Below, piece after piece: positions 33,296 to 36,108 of a stretch of 36,108 nucleotides of DNA (within the stretch, counting starts at the first letter, position 1; each line of letters opens with the position of its first letter). This DNA is from Nocardia amamiensis NBRC 102102 (GTDB taxonomy: Bacteria; Actinomycetota; Actinomycetes; Mycobacteriales; Mycobacteriaceae): contig NZ_BDBA01000131.1 in NCBI RefSeq assembly GCF_001612745.1, positions 1 to 36,108 on the forward strand, written 5' to 3'. The translations under genes were made by a program, and so were the position numbers. The notes below the pieces were generated by a model that ran no database searches, had not been told where the DNA came from, and saw only the letters and a list, made by a program, of their open reading frames with translations.

Positions 33296-33604
33296 AATCT
33301 TCTCCTCCTTGCGTAGGAAGTAGATCGTGGAGCACATTCAGAAGACACCGCGGCGCTCACCGCACCACACATCTATGCTTCCCACCGCCCCCCGCAGCAA
33401 ACCTCTCGATGATCAGGCCATTCCGTGCTGGTAATGCCGTGAGCCGGAGGTCATCAGCGAACGATCGCCCGCCGTAGGCTGACCCATCGTGAACTACCTT
33501 GGATCGATCCGAGATGAACCCCGCCGCGGCAAACAAGACCAGCCCAAAGAATCGAGTTGACCAGCAGGACGTCTATATCGGGGTGTTTTCGTTACGCTGC
33601 GGTC
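33296..33604. other. Intergenic stretch, no gene seen
   Basis: The 309 bp between the divergent secreted-protein and DUF6188-like genes show only likely promoter elements: TACGCT (33593-33598) stands 6 bases before ATG 33605, and TTGACC lies at 33557-33562. No open frame with a motif was found. Confidence 0.5.
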
Positions 33605-34009
33605 ATGGCCACAGGCGAGTTCCCCGCGTTGACCGGACTCGAGATCGAACAGATCTGGGTCTGGAAATCGTATCTGCGCCTGGTCTTCGATCTTGGAGCA
33701 CCCAATCAGCTCGGTGTTTACATCGACCTGACCGACTTTCAGTTCAAAGACGCAGCGAACAACTGGGAAGTCCGCGTCGATGACGACCCGCTCACCGCAG
33801 GCCCGGTCCTGGGCTTGCTGAACCAGCGAGTCACTACCGCGCAGGTCTGCGACTGGGAACTCGCCCTCACCTTCGAGCAGCATCGAATTACAAGACGGCA
33901 ATCTCAATCGCAGGGGTCCTGTCACCAAACCATGTCACGCTCTCCTGAACCATGCGCCACTGGAATACATGGGGGCCTGGGAACCTGGGTGAACGGATGC
34001 GGAAAGTGA
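33605..34009 (+). pseudogene. DUF6188-like protein, C-terminus replaced
   Basis: Residues 1-92 look like a DUF6188-type protein: ALTGLEIEQIWVWKSYLRLV, FDLGAPNQLGVYIDLTDFQF, EVRVDDDPLTAGPVLGLLNQ, RVTTAQVCDWELALTFEQ. In that family this is followed by a short segment ending near CPPHPxYEAW. Here, from about 33885, the frame becomes HRITRRQSQSQG and reads through sequence antisense to the next gene until 34009. The conserved part stops exactly where the antisense HTH-FW gene ends (33888), pointing to a recombination joint. ATG 33605 has TACGCT 6 bases upstream, leaderless type. The family call is from memory. Confidence 0.6.
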
Positions 34010-34589
34010 ACGTGACCGACGCCGCAGGCGCAACCTCGGCGACCGGCAGCTGTACCCTGTTCCCGCCGTTGAGGAGCCAGAGTTCGTTGTCCTGCGGCGT
34101 TTGTGAACCGAGATGGAACGCCGATGCCCTCGACCATATCGTTGTTCCGGTGTTGGTCATCGTGATCGACACGACGACTGTTTCGTCACGCCTCATCGCG
34201 TGGGGCACTCCACGCTGCTCGATGAATGCTGCATTACTGATGACTTCGTGCACCGGCAGCGCCGACGGAGCGATGGCGGCATGGTCGGGCACCATACTTC
34301 GCTGGTGATGGTGGGCAACCTGAAGCGCTTCCCCAGCTCCCGGCAGCGGCGCCTCGATGTCTCGGACAGCAACCCAGAGAGCGCGAAAGAACTCCTCATC
34401 GCCTTGTAGGCTGTGCACGATGTCTCTCAAGACCGGCCAGGACGGGCGATGCTGGCATCGTAGGGCTTTGGCAACCGTGGTGTGACTGTAGTTGCTCATC
34501 CGTGCGATCTCACGGCTACTGGGTTCGCCAGCACGCCTATGAAGCCGTCGCAGGGCGAGCGCCAGGTCGCTCAGAGGTTCAGTGGACAT
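33888..34589 (-). CDS. HTH protein with C-terminal NBR1/FW-like Ig domain
   Basis: This is a 233-residue protein from ATG 34589. Residues about 5-75 are a helix-turn-helix of actinobacterial XRE type (LALALRRLHRRAGEPSSREI, ARMSNYSHTTVAKALRCQHR, PSWPVLRDIVHSLQGDEEFF). After a His/Pro-rich linker, residues about 120-233 form a beta-sandwich with SITMTNTGTTIWSRASAFHL, NELWLLNGGNRVQLPVAEVA, SVTFTFRIRSPRFPGPHVFQ, WRMVQESVTWFG. The TW, FxWRM and WFG positions match the four-Trp (FW) domain first described in the eukaryotic autophagy receptor NBR1 and also found in bacteria. A DNA-binding protein that recognises a cell-surface or protein ligand is one reading. It overlaps the DUF6188-like frame by 122 bases, antisense. 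Confidence 0.75.
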   Translation of the reverse strand: MSTEPLSDLALALRRLHRRAGEPSSREIARMSNYSHTTVAKALRCQHRPSWPVLRDIVHSLQGDEEFFRALWVAVRDIEAPLPGAGEALQVAHHHQRSMVPDHAAIAPSALPVHEVISNAAFIEQRGVPHAMRRDETVVVSITMTNTGTTIWSRASAFHLGSQTPQDNELWLLNGGNRVQLPVAEVAPAASVTFTFRIRSPRFPGPHVFQWRMVQESVTWFGDRTPAIEIAVL

Positions 34590-34757
34590 CCGCAATAGCC
34601 ACCAACTGCCGCGAAGATGCCCGATTGGCAACTTCTGTAAACCCGAGCGACCTGATTGTAGGTGCTGTTGTCAGGCTTTGTAATTGCGGGTGTCCCGAGA
34701 AGAGACAAGCGTGAATCCTTGGGTGCGACCACAGTTTGGGCCCACCGGGAGGTGCCG

Positions 34758-35015
34758 ATGCTCCACGAAGCGGTGACCGGACCACTGATCTTGGCGGTGA
34801 TCGCCAGCTCTGCCGTAACTGTCCTCGGCTTAGTGGTCTGGCTTGTCGGACTGATCGTGGTGATCCGAGGAACATCGGCACGAGACCGTGCAAACATCAT
34901 CCGCGCCTATGCGGAGTGCGCGCCGATGCAGTCCGCCCTTCGAGTTGGTCGACGGCGAGGCACTACCCCTTCGATCGCGGCATCCCCGCACATGCCACCG
35001 CGGTCAGCAGGCTGA
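34758..35015 (+). CDS. Small single-pass membrane protein
   Basis: This is an 85-residue protein with GGGAGGTGCCG before ATG 34758. One long hydrophobic region (residues about 8-36, LILAVIASSAVTVLGLVVWL) is followed by a cytoplasmic basic stretch (RGTSARDRANIIRAYAECA). The last 30 residues (MQSALRVGRRRGTTPSIAAS) do not look conserved and the gene may be frameshifted late. No family recognised. It is divergent from the HTH-FW gene, 168 bp apart. Confidence 0.55.
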   Translation: MLHEAVTGPLILAVIASSAVTVLGLVVWLVGLIVVIRGTSARDRANIIRAYAECAPMQSALRVGRRRGTTPSIAASPHMPPRSAG

Positions 35016-35339
35016 TCGACAGCCCTGAGTCTCGTTGGTGAAATAGGTCCGGGCAGTGCCGACACTCTGCGGCCCGGCGTCCGCGAGACCGGCCACTGGT
35101 CCGGGCACGCGCTCAAGTTTGTTGAGCCACAACCGTATCCGCATCGGCGCGTTGCTCAGCCACGACAGCGCAGGCTTGTCATCAGGATGATCCACCCGCT
35201 GGCGAAGACCGGCACCCCGCCCGGCCCTGAAGATTCAGACGTCTGGCGTTGTTACTGTTTCGGACCACTGATTCCGATCGTCGAACAGTTCGCATCAGCC
35301 TCTTGATACATACGACTTAGCGTCGCTCCCTGTAACACA
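35016..35339. other. Intergenic stretch, possible decayed sequence
   Basis: The 324 bp before the integrase remnant contain one minus-strand open frame, 35004-35195 (63 residues, WLSNAPMRIRLWLNKLERVP), with no ribosome site and no family I recognise. I see no other structure. Confidence 0.4.
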
Positions 35340-35757
35340 TTGCCACACTCCAAAGGCGGACCGAACGGCAAACGGCACGTAGTTCTGCCCGACTGGGCTG
35401 TAGCCTGGTTACGGGCGCGCTCGGCGCTCGTACCGAGTGATCCTGAATGCTTGGTGTTCCCGTCGGCGCGAGGCACTCTGCGCGATCCCCGCAACGCCCG
35501 AAAAGCAGCTGCTTCGCGCCCTCAACCGTATCGGCGTCGCCGACATCCCCACCAACCCGCACACCGCACGCAAGACCGTGGGCACCCAGCTGGCGGAGGA
35601 TCAGGACGGCGGACAGTCAGATGTGGCCGTCGCGGCAGCCCAGCTGGGTAACACTGAAGAGGTGACCCGGCGGCACTACGTCGAACGAACCCACCGAGGC
35701 CCTGATGCGCGCGATCGGTTCGCCGTATTCGAGCTGCCCGATGAAAAAAGACAGTAA
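35340..35757 (+). pseudogene. Tyrosine integrase remnant, frameshifted
   Basis: Two adjacent frames together give a phage-type integrase C-terminal half. Frame one (35340 to about 35500): KGGPNGKRHVVLPDWAVAWL, VFPSARGTLRDPRNARK. Frame two (about 35503-35757): QLLRALNRIGVADIPTNPHT, ARKTVGTQLAE, AAQLGNTEEVTRRHYVERT. The second part has the HxxR box (HTARK), the LGN in place of LGH, and the nucleophile Tyr in RHYVERT. The shift falls at CGAAAAGCAG near 35500-35505, where a homopolymer slip would do. The first catalytic Arg and the whole N-terminal domain are missing. It is 66 bp from a tRNA 3' fragment, the expected place for an integrase beside its attachment site. Confidence 0.78.
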
Positions 35758-35762
35758 ACAGA

Positions 35763-35786
35763 CACCTGGCCGTTTCAGGCCAGGTG
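35763..35786 (+). terminator. Terminator behind the integrase remnant
   Basis: CACCTGGCC (35763-35771), loop GTTTCA, GGCCAGGTG (35778-35786): a perfect 9-bp stem starting 6 bp after the integrase stop. Between it and the tRNA fragment there are 36 bp. Confidence 0.65.
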
Positions 35787-35822
35787 CTCACCTGCCGTTC
35801 AGGCTGCTCAGCAGCCAGTTTG

Positions 35823-35864
35823 TGGGGCGGGCGGGGCTCGAACCCGCGACCAATGGATTATGAG
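35823..35864 (-). other. 3' half of tRNA-Met (CAU): attachment-site remnant
   Basis: On the minus strand: anticodon loop CTCATAA (35864-35858), 3' anticodon strand TCCAT, variable loop TGGTC, T-arm GCGGG-TTCGAGC-CCCGC (35847-35831), acceptor strand CCGCCCC (35830-35824) and discriminator A at 35823. The 5' half is absent: the bases just beyond the loop (CTGAT) do not pair with TCCAT, and no D-arm or GGGGCGG follows. A tRNA cut at the anticodon loop is the usual core shared by attP and attB for integrases of this class. Confidence 0.75.
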
Positions 35865-36074
35865 ATCAGACACTCTCGGCGTTGTGCATACCAGCAAAGA
35901 ACCTGCATGTCAGAGAGCATTTCTTCGAAATCTATTGGTGTTCGTTCCTTGCCACGTTGGTCTCGCTACAGCCGACTCCAACATCCTCACCATACCGACG
36001 ACATAGTTCGACGGACGGTGAAGCGGAGACGGACCGAGTCTTCAACTGCCGAATCCCGCTGTACATCACTCAAG

Positions 36075-36100
36075 GGCGGCGGCGCATGCGCGCCGCCGCC
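36075..36100. terminator. 11-bp perfect GC hairpin near the window end
   Basis: GGCGGCGGCGC (36075-36085), loop ATGC, GCGCCGCCGCC (36090-36100). It resembles a terminator, probably for a gene outside the window to the right. The stretch 35865-36074 before it shows no gene; the whole gap 35758-36108 is non-coding. Confidence 0.55.
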
Positions 36101-36108
36101 ACGCAACC

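Noticed and set aside
35823..35900. Complete tRNA-Met gene
   Set aside because: The T-arm, acceptor 3' strand and anticodon loop are present but no D-arm, 5' acceptor strand or pairing 5' anticodon strand follows.

Overview
The window looks like chromosome from a high-GC mycolic-acid actinomycete, most probably Nocardia or a close relative. This is inference from GC-rich codon use, frequent GTG starts, leaderless-type starts, a SigF/anti-sigma pair of actinobacterial type, a DUF4254-like protein, MMPL and LIP-type lipase genes, and two XRE regulators with long helical C-termini. No rRNA, CRISPR array or complete tRNA was seen.

Layout. 1-9.4 kb looks like ordinary chromosome. It holds a cut-off AI-2E-family permease, a secreted Ala/Pro-rich protein, a CsbD-type stress protein behind a SigF-like promoter, an MMPL exporter, the overlapping anti-sigma/SigF pair, a DUF4254-like gene, a glyoxalase-fold gene divergent from a GlxA/AraC regulator, and an ArsR regulator with a small membrane protein. 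A very short methionine-rich ORF (9534-9632, minus) lies between that membrane gene and kup. 11.8-16.2 kb is a compact catabolic-type cluster: a TetR repressor divergent from an SDR, a saccharopine-dehydrogenase-like oxidoreductase and an acyl-CoA synthetase, with two near-identical palindromic operators in the promoter gap.

16.5-27.7 kb is accessory. One XRE regulator is separated from a winged-helix/aldo-keto reductase pair by four 10-bp tandem repeats. Then come a CPBP protease-like protein, an acyltransferase, a LIP-type lipase, a decayed ECF sigma factor, a small secreted protein and a proline dehydrogenase. A minus-strand run of three small uncharacterised genes is divergent from a second, paralogous XRE regulator, which is followed by a TrmO-like gene.

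27.7-36.1 kb has the marks of a degraded island. It carries integrase fragments (about 28.2 kb and 35.3-35.8 kb), a methyltransferase with an atypical N-terminus, a DUF6188-like gene that loses its C-terminus where it meets an antisense gene, an HTH protein with an NBR1/FW-like Ig domain, and finally the 3' half of a tRNA-Met (CAU) with no 5' half, beside the integrase remnant. That last feature is a classical attachment-site scar. The intact genes in this section are regulators, membrane or secreted proteins, a GNAT enzyme, a DUF1295 enzyme and methyltransferases.

Product names rest on recognised motifs read by eye. No database search was possible.
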